This document shows positions 14,001 to 26,700 of a DNA stretch of 64,000 bases, piece after piece. Source of the stretch: Saccoglossus kowalevskii (lineage: Eukaryota > Hemichordata > Enteropneusta > Harrimaniidae); contig NW_003151753.1 in the NCBI RefSeq assembly GCF_000003605.2, positions 648,231-712,230 of the forward strand. The letters are read 5' to 3'. Position 1 is the first letter of the stretch. Every line of letters begins with the position of its first letter. Made by a program: the position numbers and the translations under genes. The notes under the pieces were generated by a model. That model was not told where the DNA came from and searched no databases. It worked only from the letters and a program-made list of their open reading frames with translations.

Positions 14001-17000
14001 CCTCCATAGATAATACAGGGAGAGACTAATATTACGAACTGTCCCTTTCTTACAGTATGTATTCATCTCAGTCGACCCATACTAGTCGGGGTCAGAGAAA
14101 AGTGACAAGCACCCCGAAGTGATTTATTATGCGCGATCTACTCAGCGCCGTGCCGTACTGTTCTTAGTACAAATCATATGCCAAAATATCGCTATGTTTT
14201 TCTCTCTCTCTTCTTTAAAGACAGGGTTTAACCTCCCCGTTCAAGTGGTACAACCAGCGACGGTGTTGTATGCTTAAGACGTATACATATAGCTTCCTGG
14301 CCAGACGCTGCGATACCATCGGAGTAGGTCTACTGTCGCCTATACAGTGACACAGCCATTAGAACGTGCATACTGTGTTCGTACTGTGTATATACATAAA
14401 CCGAAGCTATCAACTGAAGTGGATATACCCCGGAGTCCGGGCACTCCCCTATATCAAAATGGAAGTTGGTTGGGTGTGTCGCCAGCCCTTTTAAAATCCC
14501 TACCCTTTTCCAGGCTGGCAAATTTCGAAAACGGATAGTCTTTTTACGCAACAAATTTACCAACAAATTTATCACAGTTTATGATTCTTTTGACAAGAGT
14601 TATGTAGGGTATAATCCAACCCACCAGAATTCCAAGTTCCTTAGGCTTGGGGAACAACAACGGTTTTTGATGATTTGTAAGGATTATTAATTTCTGCAAT
14701 ACACCTATTTTGACGATGAATACAAAAATTAAACCATTCCAGACACGTCTGCTGACAAATTAACCCTATTTGTCAACCGGGGTGGTGGTGGTGGTGGTGG
14801 TGGTGGGGGGGGGGAGTTATACAGGTTACTAGTATATGTAAGCGACAAGCGACATAAACGGTTCTGTGATGTACACACATACGTGAATACGTCGCATACA
14901 TGTATCAATATATGTGATGTATAGTTGTGTAATGTTTAAATAAATTAAGAAAAATGTTAATTTACATATGACACAAACGAAAGCTGCAAAAATCAAACAA
15001 TCTGAGAGACTGTCTTTTTCGTATTGGTCCATTCATTTTAAAGGTTACATCATGATAAATATTGTATCAATTGATAATCAAGTAGTTTTTTAACAGTCGG
15101 AAACATTAATAAACTCTGACGGATATGACTAAACAAACTAGCCCCATGTTTAACCTGTACGTTACGCGAATGATCAGAAACCACGCTCTATAATTCTATA
15201 TTTTTAAGATTTAATGTACAATTCATATATTGTTTCGAACAATGCAACTGTCAGCAATTTGGAATCAAATGATAATATTACGTTTTATTTCTAGATGTAA
15301 AACATGAAATGTTAGTATTTGGCCACGTAGCGCGCGCTCGAATTTCGCTGTAATGTTTGTTTGTATATTTTTACAAAATATTGAATACTAGAAAGATTTT
15401 CTATATTAAAAAAAGCAAAGAGTACAGTTTACACATCACGTTGTAAAATGACACGCGTATTAGAATATTTACAACACTTCAGTTTATGTGTGTAGGGGAA
15501 TTGTATCCTTAGTGTAATAAATGAATGAAAACTTGTATGTGGGTCTCACCCTAACGCCACAGAGTCATTTGAGCTGCATGAAATGATGGGTTGTTTGCTC
15601 CAACGCGGAGTTGCAGTCAGGTTCTGGTGATAAGGGCAAGGAATAAAATTTATGAGTTATATATCAATACGGTATCATGACCACTGAGTGCCAACTCAAA
15701 CTCTTGCTATTATTAATGGCAATCATCTTATAGTGGCGAATGATGTATTTTAAAACAATTTTGCCATTCGATTAAAGAAAAGTTTTGATCCATCGTTTTA
15801 ATGATAATAGTCTTACTTAGAATAATGCAATTAATTTTAATTTGTTTCAGTGTGCACACGCGCAAAACTGAAAATATACATAGCAGCGGTGACTTTCCAC
15901 AATGTGTCATATTTCCTTATTATTAGTGTAATTATAAACATGCAGAAAACGCTGGTGTTATTACCATGAGAGGTAATTAATGTTGTCTGTTATCTAAAAA
16001 TTAAGTGCATTGCGATATGGATGTTTAAACTGGAATTTTTTAGCGATACATTTTTAGTATACAACCGTAACAATACATTCAGTTACAGACGGGCCTGTAG
16101 TTGAATCGTTCACGAGTTCAGCAGCTGTTATTATTGGTGGAGTTATTCTGAAACTCATTAAATATAAATAACAGACGATAAATCGCTTACCGTATTTTGA
16201 ACCAAGCAGTTTCTTGAATTTCTGGGGATTGCTTGATCTCGCGACCCCGCAAAGGAAATAGTCAAGCCAATTATCACGTTTACATACCGTGGAATGGAGT
16301 GGGTCCCAAATTTGGAATTCACTCGAGTTATTTTAGTCGCCGTTAAAATTTACACTTCTCTGGCTTAAAGTTCCGCAAATATTCCGCTTGTTACTGCCAG
16401 CCAGTTCGTTCACCTCGAGCTTTTGTATCTAGCAATAAACAGATTTGAACGAAACCAGTGTCACACATTCCACTTAATGAGTATTGACAGTATATGGGTA
16501 TAATCGTTATTCCTTTGATCGTTTCAAAATATTCGGCAGTATTCTTTAAATTACATCTATCCATTAATTAACCAACCGACCAAACGAACGATCAATCGAT
16601 ACATGCCAAACGATAAAAAGATCATTGCTCAATGGAACGTTCCAGGGTATATGCGTGTTTAAATACACTTATTAATTATAATAAAAATAATTTATTAATT
16701 AATTAAAAAAACTCATACTTTAGCAACAAAATAGTAATAGATACTGTCATCATTTTAATAACGGGTTATTGATGTGTTGAAGTTCAACCTCTAACATCTT
16801 GAATGATTGCATTTCATAAAGCGCATATATTATTGAATGCGTAACTTCACCTGTTTAAAATCCAATCCCTCCAAAACTATTAAAAGAGACATTGCCAAAA
16901 AGGGTTACGGAATGAGTATCTGCAAGCATCGTTAAATAAATGTGTTTTCATTGTATCCTGACAAAAACGGTATCATTGATGACAATGGCGACTTTTGGGT

Positions 17001-17600
17001 TCATATGGTAAACAATTCTCATCATATCTCAAAATGTCGCGTGGCTTCACGAAAAAAAAAAAAAAAAAAACTAATGGCGAAAAAATAATATGTAGTTATT
17101 ATAAGATGTTACGAATTATTAGGAAATTCTGATAAATACTATTGATTTTTATGGAGTAATCTTTTAACATGGTTTCCTATGGAAGTCTTTCAATCAAAAT
17201 TATTAATTATGTGGAATTGTTAAAATTGCGATAAAATGTTTGCCCAACTTATTCGGTCGAATATCTGCGATATACCTAAAAGTGCCTGATGCAAATTTCA
17301 AGCTACGTAATATGGTGTGTAATGAATTGACACGCCAACGTCGACGGAGTTCAGCAATAGAATCATTCATCACTTTTAGCCCGGGGCTTTCAGTTGAATT
17401 ATGTTGTTTTCTACAATGTACATTGTTACGCAAGTTTATTAGTATATAATTTGGTAAAAACGTGTTCACAAAATACAGAGACGTATAATGTTTGAAATAA
17501 ACAGAAAAATTGTATTTTTATTTTCCTCAGCTTCAGGGTTAAACCCCCGGGGTTTTTAAACGATTCAATTTCCAAGATTGTGGATCTGTTTTGATTTCAA
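11001..17600. other. Intergenic spacer, mostly AT-rich; repeats only
   Basis: I find no coding exon with convincing borders in this stretch. It contains a (GGT)n/G-run microsatellite at 14779-14814. A segment at about 14400-14680 with the hairpin CCAGCC..GGCTGG looks repeat-derived; I could not classify it. An A-run lies near 17050. Around 17203-17449 both strands stay open for more than 65 codons, but no phase-compatible splice site joins it to the candidate exon at 17606. Confidence 0.4.
14779..14814. repeat. (GGT)n microsatellite grading into a G-run
   Basis: About eight GGT units are followed by an uninterrupted run of G. It lies in spacer DNA with no nearby gene. Confidence 0.9.
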
Positions 17601-17605
17601 CTTAC

Positions 17606-17905
17606 GCCCACACGTGAGATAGTCTCAATCAACGCGTCGATACATGCTCTATACTCATCAATGACATGCCAATTTATTATCGACAGGTGGCTCTTGCTTA
17701 TCACCCCGGTTACAGGTTCAGACACTTCACAATTTTTCTTAACGGAAACGCAGTATTGATTTTGTCCGTTTCCTTTTGCAACTGTTCTAATTTTAGAAAA
17801 AAACACACAACAACAATTGATGAGGCTGCCGACTGGTATGATGTAGTGGGTGGCGGGTGACAGGAAACATAAATTTAGGACTCGAATAACTGAATTACGA
17901 TGCAT
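17606..17905 (-). CDS. Doubtful first exon of an unrecognised minus-strand gene
   Basis: The minus strand has an ATG at 17905-17903 followed by 100 open codons that end exactly at a consensus donor (GGGC then GTAAGT, cut after 17606). The second half (CVSVKKNCEVSEPV and on to DEYRACIDALIETISRVG) has protein-like composition. The first part includes a T-rich tract followed by AG, which could instead be a 3' splice site, with the true first exon further upstream. An NRF1-like palindrome lies 90 nt upstream of the ATG. I found no downstream exon that keeps phase 0, and I recognise no family. This could be a chance ORF. Confidence 0.3.
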
Positions 17906-17993
17906 TACATCGTTCTTTTACGTGACATACCCAACGAACTCACGCTGATAACACAGACTGAAAGTACCACAATGAATGAACGATCGGTATATT

Positions 17994-18040
17994 TGCGCAT
18001 GCGCATACGCTCGTCCGTCACCATATTGTGGATGCGCGTA
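17994..18040. promoter_or_regulatory. NRF1-like palindrome with YY1-like site
   Basis: 17994-18005 is the perfect palindrome TGCGCATGCGCA, the NRF1 core. CCATATTG at 18021-18028 resembles a YY1 site, and a second GCGCGTACG-type GC element follows at about 18033. NRF1 and YY1 sites together mark many TATA-less animal promoters. It could serve the candidate exon at 17905 (minus) or an unseen plus-strand transcript. The same CGCATGCG core also occurs near 3050, 21228, 21433 and 40084, so it may partly reflect repeats. Confidence 0.35.
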
Positions 18041-18152
18041 CGTGCCATCATTTTGATATCCTAGGATATACATTTTTTTAAATTAAAAATTTCAATCTAA
18101 TAACTTGATTAAATATTATATAGTTCAAGAAATATGACATAAAATTGTCAAT

Positions 18153-18275
18153 GTCAGGATGGCCGAGCGGTCTAAGGCGCCAGACTCAAGGTTAACTCCT
18201 TACCAAGCAAAGCGTGGTGTTTATGGGCGTTCTGGTCTCCGAATGGAGGCGTGGGTTCGAATCCCACTTCTGACA
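18153..18275 (+). tRNA. trnL-CAA: tRNA-Leu(CAA) with a 39-nt intron
   Basis: The acceptor stem pairs GTCAGGA (18153-18159) with 18268-18274, followed by discriminator A. The D arm carries the A box (GGCCGAGCGGTC). The anticodon stem is CCAGA/TCTGG with loop bases CTCAAGT, so the anticodon CAA is at 18187-18189. The intron occupies 18191-18229, one base 3' of the anticodon, the canonical place for nuclear tRNA introns and usual for eukaryotic tRNA-Leu(CAA). The long variable arm (class II) and the B box GGTTCGAATCC (18254-18264) are intact. A T-run from 18279 is a Pol III terminator. The mature length is 84 nt. It looks fully functional. Confidence 0.96.
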
Positions 18276-18300
18276 TAATTTTTTTTTACACATCTTTTAT
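18276..18300 (+). terminator. Pol III T-run terminator of the tRNA-Leu gene
   Basis: A run of nine or so T residues begins 4 nt after the discriminator base. This is the standard Pol III stop signal. Confidence 0.85.
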
Positions 18301-19713
18301 GCTATTAGTTGCATTTGAGTAAATATTCAATCAATTGAATACGAGTTTCAATACACAATACTCTTTTTTTTTATTGGGATATAAGAAATACAAAACGGTT
18401 GGTATTTCCTTTGAGGTGACAAGTAGAAATCACAACATCACTAAAGACACTGTAAAGAGATGCGACACATCCCTTCCACGAACTTGAAATGAACACATCT
18501 CAAATAGACGAAACATTACGTATATTCCTGTTCCATACTCAAGTATTTTACGGTGTATTTTTGTCATATTAGTACGTACGTATATATTATTTCGTATTAT
18601 TTTAACTATCGCCACATATTGTGGATTTTCGCGATTACCAAAACTTTCAAAATAAAAATATATTATTAAATACATATTCAGCCCAAACTGGGATCTCATT
18701 TTAATCAGATAGACTCCTGTTCCTGTCGTAATATTAATATTTCCTGGCTATTTCCGTTTCACAAATATGTGCGTAAACGTCAATGTGTTGCTATAGTATG
18801 TTTCTGTCATGGTGGGTTATTACCGCAGTCGTCGACAACCCGTACCGCTGTACGAGTGCAATATATAGACGGTCGATGGTATATGAACGGGAATATTAGC
18901 TGGTCCATATATCTCGCAATGCACAAAGTTCGAACATGTGCTGTAGTAGTGTCCATCAAAGTCTTTATTCAAAAAAGAAAAGAAAAAAAATCAAAAAAAA
19001 AAAATCACAAAGAATGGCATCGACACGTATTGCCCGCGGCGCTCTGTCATTTTTATCAAATGGGTACAACTTAATACGCTTGACGCTTGTATTTGGAGAC
19101 ATTATTAACAATTTTAGTGTGACTGTAGGCGGTATTTGCCACACTCTCCAAGAACTGTTGCATTCGATGTAGGTGACTTTGCTCCTACAAGATTTTTCAA
19201 TATTTTAGGGTGATATTTTTTTACTACCTGTTATCCTAAAATCTTTGCCCCATAACTGAAAACGGTAATATCGTAACATCTAATTTTAATCATTGTATGG
19301 AAGAGTTCAAGTACAATGCATCGTGCAAAAAAGTGTCCCCCACCCCCATTGCTTGTCCTGTTAGAGATTAACTGCCATCAAGATTGGCCAGGAGTTTCTA
19401 CTGGAAATCAATAAACTCACTCGGCTTGCCCCTACAAACACAGTTTCCCGGTGTTTTTTAAAGAGTGCTCCCATGCCTAAATACCATGATTTCAGTTTTG
19501 CTTTAATATAATGACATTCAATATGTTTCGAAAATTGATCATAACAGCCTCTGCAACGCAACGGGCGAATCACACAACATGTGTATACAAAAGTGAAAAT
19601 AATTTAGAAGTTCGTGGAAGATTGGAAAACGTGTAAATGAATGAATGAATGAATGAATGAATGAATGAATGAATGAATGAATGAATGAATGAATGAATGA
19701 ATGAATGAATGAA

Positions 19714-19780
<67 letters not shown>

Positions 19781-22700
19781 ATTGAACAAACTGGTCAAAG
19801 TTGAGACACGAGACTACTACAGTATACTGTACTCTGCTACTGAAATGGTTTTATGTGTAATAGAGTGACATGAAATATGTTTCCGTTAAACACTAGTAGT
19901 ACCTCCTATAAGAATTTAGTGGTTCAACTTATGCCTAGCTGCGTTGGTGGCCACTTCACTTCCTCCCGGGCCAGTTAAAATATATTTTAAAAGAATCAAA
20001 CAAATTATCGGTGACATGTTGATAGTAAATCCCTAGTGGATACATCAATTACTGTACTAGACCCTGCATCATTATAAGAGTCGACATACCGTAGTTATTA
20101 TAATACTGACACGCAATGCGCACCCATTAGACGTCAAGGACATATACCTTTTTTAATATTTCTGTGTAGGAGAATTTCGTAATGGTAACAATGCCGGAAG
20201 TCAATAACCGCACGTAGTACAAGTATAATGTATTTGGGTACCCGGAGTTATTTGATGAGTTTACCAGCATTAGCGTACACAAGATAACACACAACTATAC
20301 TATTTACGTCGGGGCTCATGGGACTAAGCCCCTGATAGCATGGTTTTAAACGCATAAATAATCTTAAAGAAAACAATCTCTGAATACTAGTAAGCTAAAG
20401 TGCACTGATCAGCGACGGAATCTGACTTATGTACAACCACTTTGAATTTATCACGCTTATTTGTATTCGGCTATTTCAAGTATTATCCGTATTTTTTTTG
20501 GCGGTACAACGATATTTACTTTTCGTCACAGCACAGTTTCACTTATAAAGCGCTGCAGTCACGTTCGTCACGGGTCGCGGTGCGTGTAAACTCTATGTAC
20601 GCGTTGTATATACATCTCATAGAATCCATATTGATTACGACTCGGAACGGATGCGGCGACTGCGGCGCGGTTATATAAACTTCATGGTGAATTCTTTAGA
20701 TTAATGAAATTTAGATTTAAAGTTAAAAACAACACAGGCAATAGAAATCATTCTGTGATCATGGATATTTAACATCCCCTAGATTTAAACAGAAACGTCA
20801 AGTTGCAATGAAGTTGATTAGTGTCAGTTTAAAGAAAAACAATATTTGTTGCTCTTTTTACCCAATCCGTGCAACACGGCGGTGATACTCCCATGATGCA
20901 TCTCACCTATTACCACGATATGAACAACATCCTGTTATGAAAGACAACACGATCTTGGCATAGTAGTACATTTTTGAATTTTTCTATTAAGTTGCATCAA
21001 ATTAATCTCGAATTCTAAAACAAATGTGCGTTCACCGTGCCCATTCAATGCTGAAACATTACGCAAAATGCGCACTCTTGTGAAACTGTGTGTAAGTAAA
21101 TCTAGATGAGCGATTATTGTACTCGGTGTCAACGTACACGGGACGTAGTAACCATGGTTTCATAACTACTCATAATTTTTCAATATGTCGTTCTATTATA
21201 TTTTCAAGGTGGAATCATCTACAAAGTACGCATGCGCTAACTCCAACACAGGGTTGACTTCATTTTTTAGTCCGAGACGTGTACCACTGTCGTTAATGGT
21301 TATCCGAATTACACAATCCTTGCACATGGATTTAAAATACGTATTAAATAATCAACTTCGACTTCATATTAATATTCTTGAGCATGATTTTTCAGAAAGT
21401 ATACGCCCCATTTTTGCATTAGTACACTCAAGCGCATGCGTCCCCATTTTACATATCCGGACAGGGTACAAGTTCGAGTTTTCAGTGTTTTCATACACTA
21501 ATGTTTTTATCATAAAATACTCAGAGTTTTAACTGCAACTTGTATATGTTCATGCTGGTACACATTTGAAGTTCTCGAGAACTCCGACCCGTTCACTGGT
21601 TGTTAGCGGAGGTTGGGATATGAGCAGAAAACGTTCAAGGTTTTGGTAGGTTTCCCTCACAAAACAAAAACAAGCAAGAAAACTAGAGACTGGCGATAAC
21701 AATCTGAGAAACATTTTAAGTTTTACCATGATACGTGCAGATACCGGTACATATGTACAACCAAACTTAAATGATAAAAAAGAATAAAAAAACATCTCTA
21801 GAATCGTAATTTACTCTTCCTATTTATCGTCGTGACATGGAGTTGATCAATATTTACTAGTCTAAAAAAGCGGAGTGTATGCGTATATAGACTGGATTGA
21901 TTAATTGATTGATTAAATAATTAATTGATTGATGAATTAATTAACTGGCGGCGATACATGTGACCAATATGTATTTTTAATTATGCTATAAGCAAACACT
22001 CTACGCCCATGTACTAGACGGAACAACCAGTACGCGGCAGTACAAATGCTCACAGCGAGATACAGGTGTGAATTCTATAGTTTAATTCTACGTCATTGCC
22101 CACGTCATCGGCTTAATCAGCAGTTTTTCACGGCGCTTGGTAAATAAATCAGCAAAAAAGTAAAATTGATTTTTTGTTACAAAATATAGTAATGTGTACA
22201 TTTTGAAAGTGTCTTTTGTCGGCTAATATTTATTTAATAAATTCCGATGTGAATTAATGAACATGTTTTTGGTGTGCAACTTATTTCCAATCCGCTGGCG
22301 GGGCGGCTTCCTGAACCTATTAAAGTTGAATTGGATTGGTTGAATTTGTTCTTTTAATCTAGGAAACTACGTGCGTCGATCGGACAACTCTCGTGACTCG
22401 ACGGGCAATTACCCCTTTTTATCGATGTACACGTAGAACTCAAAAGTTATCGCACAGATTCTGTAGGCTAATTAACGATTCGTGTACAATTTCCCCATAT
22501 CTCGTTCCCGATGTACAGAACCGCGACTGCACATATATGATAAACTGTAGATTTATCAAAAACGTGTATTACATGGCAATACGCAATGTACAGATACGGA
22601 TGTCTCTATTTGAAATGTGTTCGCGTTTAAAAAAAAAGTTAAACGAAACTGAATCCCGCAATGTCTTTGATAAATTGTAAAATGGAATAATGTATACACG

Positions 22701-23560
22701 ATGTATAAGTTGTATACACGAAGACAATCTATATTACTAGATTTGTATTATCTTAAAATAAATAATATCTGGTTTTGCAGAAGTTTGAGGTACCTCTACT
22801 TCTTCTTAAAATTCGGTCTCCAATTATGAAAACAAACTTGCTGCATTGCGGGCTACGCGATTGTTCAAACATTCATAATACTGCATGCAATTGTAATGTT
22901 TTATTCGGACTGTTTTAAAAAGTCAAATAACATCAATACGCATAAACTACACTATATGCAGAGAAACAAACATAAAAACACCTTGATATCTCTCTGAAAA
23001 ACTTAAAATACTCCTTAGTACATTCTTGTCAATTTTGTCATAATTTTTAATCCAATTTAATATTTCACCAAAATGACGTTCGTAGTACCAAATGAACACA
23101 CACAGGGGATAGGTTGGGATGTTCATGTTTTATCCCTGGGTAGTTGGAAAGTGATTTTTCGGTTGACAAAAAGTTACAAGCCGCTATTTCATCCTCGTAC
23201 CATAAAATGGCCTGTTATATGACGTAACACTAACGACTGGTCACGTGACAATGGTTCTTCCCGACATGCAATCATCTAAAATGGTACGTTTTTTGTCTGT
23301 TTTCACTTTAAATAGATAAGAAAATATTGTCCCACAATCGAGTAACAACAAGAGCACAGACTAGCATGGATTGGTAATATCAACCAAAGCCACACAAAAC
23401 TTTTTTTTTTTAAACAGCGACACATTTTACCATGTGTTATATATAATATAGTATAAAACAATAAGAATATTTTACGCAGTATCAGTTGTTTTTTTACGCG
23501 TGTTATTTTAACAGAGTTGCCTAAATATCGATAATATGTTCAGAATCGGTCGATAAACGG
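18300..23560. other. Intergenic spacer between the tRNA and the mosaic gene
   Basis: No gene is supported. The stretch holds the tetranucleotide microsatellite at 19635-19781, an (ATTG)-rich patch at about 21893-21948, A-rich runs near 18970-19010 and AT-rich unique sequence. CGCATGCG motifs occur near 21228 and 21433. A TATAAA within a GC-richer patch near 20538 has no ORF or exon after it that I can support. Confidence 0.45.
19635..19781. repeat. Compound (AATG)n-(AATA)n microsatellite
   Basis: About nineteen perfect AATG units (to about 19713) switch abruptly to about seventeen perfect AATA units. The register is kept across the switch, so one G-to-A change spreading through half of an older array would explain it. 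The purity points to recent, active slippage. Confidence 0.95.
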
Positions 23561-23564
23561 GGTT

Positions 23565-23697
23565 TATAAAGTCTATGACCACCTGCAGAAATTCAGAACC
23601 CCAGTTCACCTGGTCGTTCGCTCTGTCGTTATTTTAAAGTTCGAGCAGGAAGAATTCAATCAGACGAAACGTCAACTAATTCGCAGGTTACGGCGTT
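23565..23697 (+). promoter_or_regulatory. Candidate TATA box, start site and 5' leader of the mosaic gene
   Basis: TATAAA lies at 23565-23570. An initiator-like TTCAGA follows about 28 nt later (start near 23595), and GGTCG/GTTCG elements near 23612-23620 resemble downstream core-promoter motifs. This gives a 5' leader of about 100 nt before the ATG at 23698, with no upstream ATG that I see. It is inferred from motif spacing only. Confidence 0.45.
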
Positions 23698-23783
23698 ATG
23701 ACAGCGAAAATGTCGGCCGTGTTACGGCTGGCGATTGTAGTTCTCTTCAGTTTCAACGCCATAGTGTATGCCCAGAGTGGCGG
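23698..23783 (+). CDS. Exon 1: signal peptide
   Basis: The ATG at 23698 opens a typical secretion signal: a charged start, the hydrophobic core [16 protein letters not shown], then Tyr-Ala before Gln-Ser-Gly. A second in-frame ATG sits at codon 5. The exon ends in phase 2 at a GTAAGT donor. The last 18 bp of this exon are the first part of the 43-bp unit that is then repeated down the intron. Confidence 0.88.
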
Positions 23784-26700
23784 GTAAGTGACATAACTCA
23801 GAACACAAGTATGCCCAGAGTGGCGGGTAAGTGACATAACTCAGAACACAAGTATGCCCAGAGTGGCGGGTAAGTGACATAACTCAGAACACAAGTATGC
23901 CCAGAGTGGCGGGTAAGTGACATAACTCAGAACACAAGTATGCCCAGAGTGGCGGGTAAGTGACATAACTCAGAACACAAGTATGCCCAGAGTGGCGGGT
24001 AAGTGACATAACTCAGAACACAAGTATGCCCAGAGTGGCGGGTAAGTGACATAACTCAGAACACAAGTATGCCCAGAGTGGCGGGTAAGTGACATAACTC
24101 AGAACACAAGTATGCCCAGAGTGGCGGGTAAGTGACATAACTCAGAACACAAGTATGCCCAGAGTGGCGGGTAAGTGACATAACTCAGAACACAAGTATG
24201 CCCAGAGTGGCGGGTAAGTGACATAACTCAGAACACAAGTATGTCCAGAGTGGCGGGTAAGTGACATAACTCAGAACACAAGTATGTCCAGAGTGGCGGG
24301 TAAGTGACATAACTCAGAACACAAGTATGCCCAGAGTGGCGGGTAAGTGACATAACTCAGAACACAAGTATGCCCAGAGTGGCGGGTAAGTGACATAACT
24401 CAGAACACAAGTATGCCCAGAGTGGCGGGTAAGTGACATAACTCAGAACACAAGTATGCCCAGAGTGGCGGGTAAGTGNNNNNNNNNNNNNNNNNNNNNN
24501 NNNNNNNNNNNNNNNNNNNNNNNNNNNNNNNNNNNNNNNNNNNNNNNNNNNNNNNNNNNNNNNNNNNNNNNNNNNNNNNNNNNNNNNNNNNNNNNNNNNN
24601 NNNNNNNNNNNNNNNNNNNNNNNNNNNNNNNNNNNNNNNNNNNNNNNNNNNNNNNNNNNNNNNNNNNNNNNNNNNNNNNNNNNNNNNNNNNNNNNNNNNN
24701 NNNNNNNNNNNNNNNNNNNNNNNNNNNNNNNNNNNNNNNNNNNNNNNNNNNNNNNNNNNNNNNNNNNNNNNNNNNNNNNNNNNNNNNNNNNNNNNNNNNN
24801 NNNNNNNNNNNNNNNNNNNNNNNNNNNNNNNNNNNNNNNNNNNNNNNNNNNNNNNNNNNNNNNNNNNNNNNNNNNNNNNNNNNNNNNNNNNNNNNNNNNN
24901 NNNNNNNNNNNNNNNNNNNNNNNNNNNNNNNNNNNNNNNNNNNNNNNNNNNNNNNNNNNNNNNNNNNNNNNNNNNNNNNNNNNNNNNNNNNNNNNNNNNN
25001 NNNNNNNNNNNNNNNNNNNNNNNNNNNNNNNNNNNNNNNNNNNNNNNNNNNNNNNNNNNNNNNNNNNNNNNNNNNNNNNNNNNNNNNNNNNNNNNNNNNN
25101 NNNNNNNNNNNNNNNNNNNNNNNNNNNNNNNNNNNNNNNNNNNNNNNNNNNNNNNNNNNNNNNNNNNNNNNNNNNNNNNNNNNNNNNNNNNNNNNNNNNN
25201 NNNNNNNNNNNNNNNNNNNNNNNNNNNNNNNNAAAATCCAGCGTTGAGATCGAAGGAAATCGATGCGAATACACTGAGATGATAACAGACTGTGACAGTA
25301 TATGAGGAACGACAGAGATAAACGTGAAACTGACTTGTGTTCCGTTGGCGATGGAAATGATGCGTACGTCAAAATCATGGAATTGGACATGAACAGCCAA
25401 GAGTACTGTGTCTTCAATGTGTAAGTAACACTCGATCTGATTTGCCACCAGTTCTTACTACGTGATTTTTAAACCAATCAAGTAACACCTTGCTTGACTA
25501 TTGGGTGACGATCAATCAAATTGTTGCTTTTTTATACTCCATGACTGCAAATGACCAAAGACACGATATTTGAAGTAATTATGTACATGTATTAGTAGAC
25601 AGCGATTAGTCATAAATATATACTGCTGTTCATACATAAAATGTGACTGAACAGGTAACATATACCACGGCTGTTTTGAATTGACCAATGGGCGTTCTAG
25701 AATTCTCGCGACTGTATACCGTAATTTGGTCGAGATCAAAGTACCGACAACGTCGATTACGCAACAAATTGGGTACAAGTTAGTTAATTAATGAATAGTT
25801 TCACTTGATGTGTCACATAAGCTATACGTATAATTCTTGACAAAAGTTTTAGTCTAAAACGACGAGTGGGTATGCTAAAAAAGTGCGTTTCAACAAGTGT
25901 GTATTACGAATAGTATCAATGCGCGACATGCAAAATAAACGAACTCTACCACCCGCACATCTTTTAGAAAGTTTGAAATATTCTATGGTCTAATAACAGG
26001 TGTTCGCTAACGTCATCTCCATACAGCAGTGACAGGCGTTGAGTATATCATTTTGTAACAGCCATTTAAGTAATAATACTAAAAAAAACGCAGGCTGACT
26101 TTACACACTAATACTTCACCGCCCGCTGTACCACTCGAAGCTGTCATTTGGAATTGCAGAGACGGTTGCACGAAATTTAGCATGGGTGGGGGGGGGGGGG
26201 CGAGATTTGCTCACCATTTTTTCGCCCCGGTGCCGCCGCCACTGAATTGGGTTAGCACACAACTGAAAAAGTAACCGCATCCAAGACAGAAAGCCAACTG
26301 AAATTGAATATATCAGCAAATTCAGTTAGAAACGAGTAGTTTACTTTCAGTGAATTCCAAACTTGTTATCAAAACTGAGATGTGGCTCTGGTATTAAAAC
26401 ATATGGATATTTGTTTCATTTCTATTTGAAAAACAAATCGATGTATTGAAATCACAGAAATGTAGTCCGGAACAATCTATATTTGCTATCGATTATTCTG
26501 TTTGTTCGAGTGAAGCATCGCCTTTCATAGTGATCAACACACACGACTATCCCATGGAATGCAGCATGTGGCTACGTGGCGGAGACACGATATCGCGTTA
26601 CTCGAAAGAGGGCGCTGTATTTACTAATGCACGTATTCTAGGCTATGGCCATGATTTGTCTTCGATGTTCACTGATGTTGTCGCATTGCTTACGTACGGG

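Noticed and set aside
14330-14690. Several overlapping ORFs near 14.5 kb
   Set aside because: The segment has hairpin and repeat-like sequence, both strands are open, and no splice-bounded exon or domain is visible.
17203-17469. Overlapping open frames on both strands
   Set aside because: I could not join the minus-strand reading in phase to the donor at 17606, and the plus-strand reading has no splice partners. No family was recognised.
19604-19798. Low-complexity Phe-Ile-His-Ser/Phe-Ile-Tyr-Leu ORF
   Set aside because: It is the reverse translation of the AATG/AATA microsatellite.
24357-25448. Long open frames across the N gap
   Set aside because: They are open only because N cannot form stops; they carry no evidence of coding.
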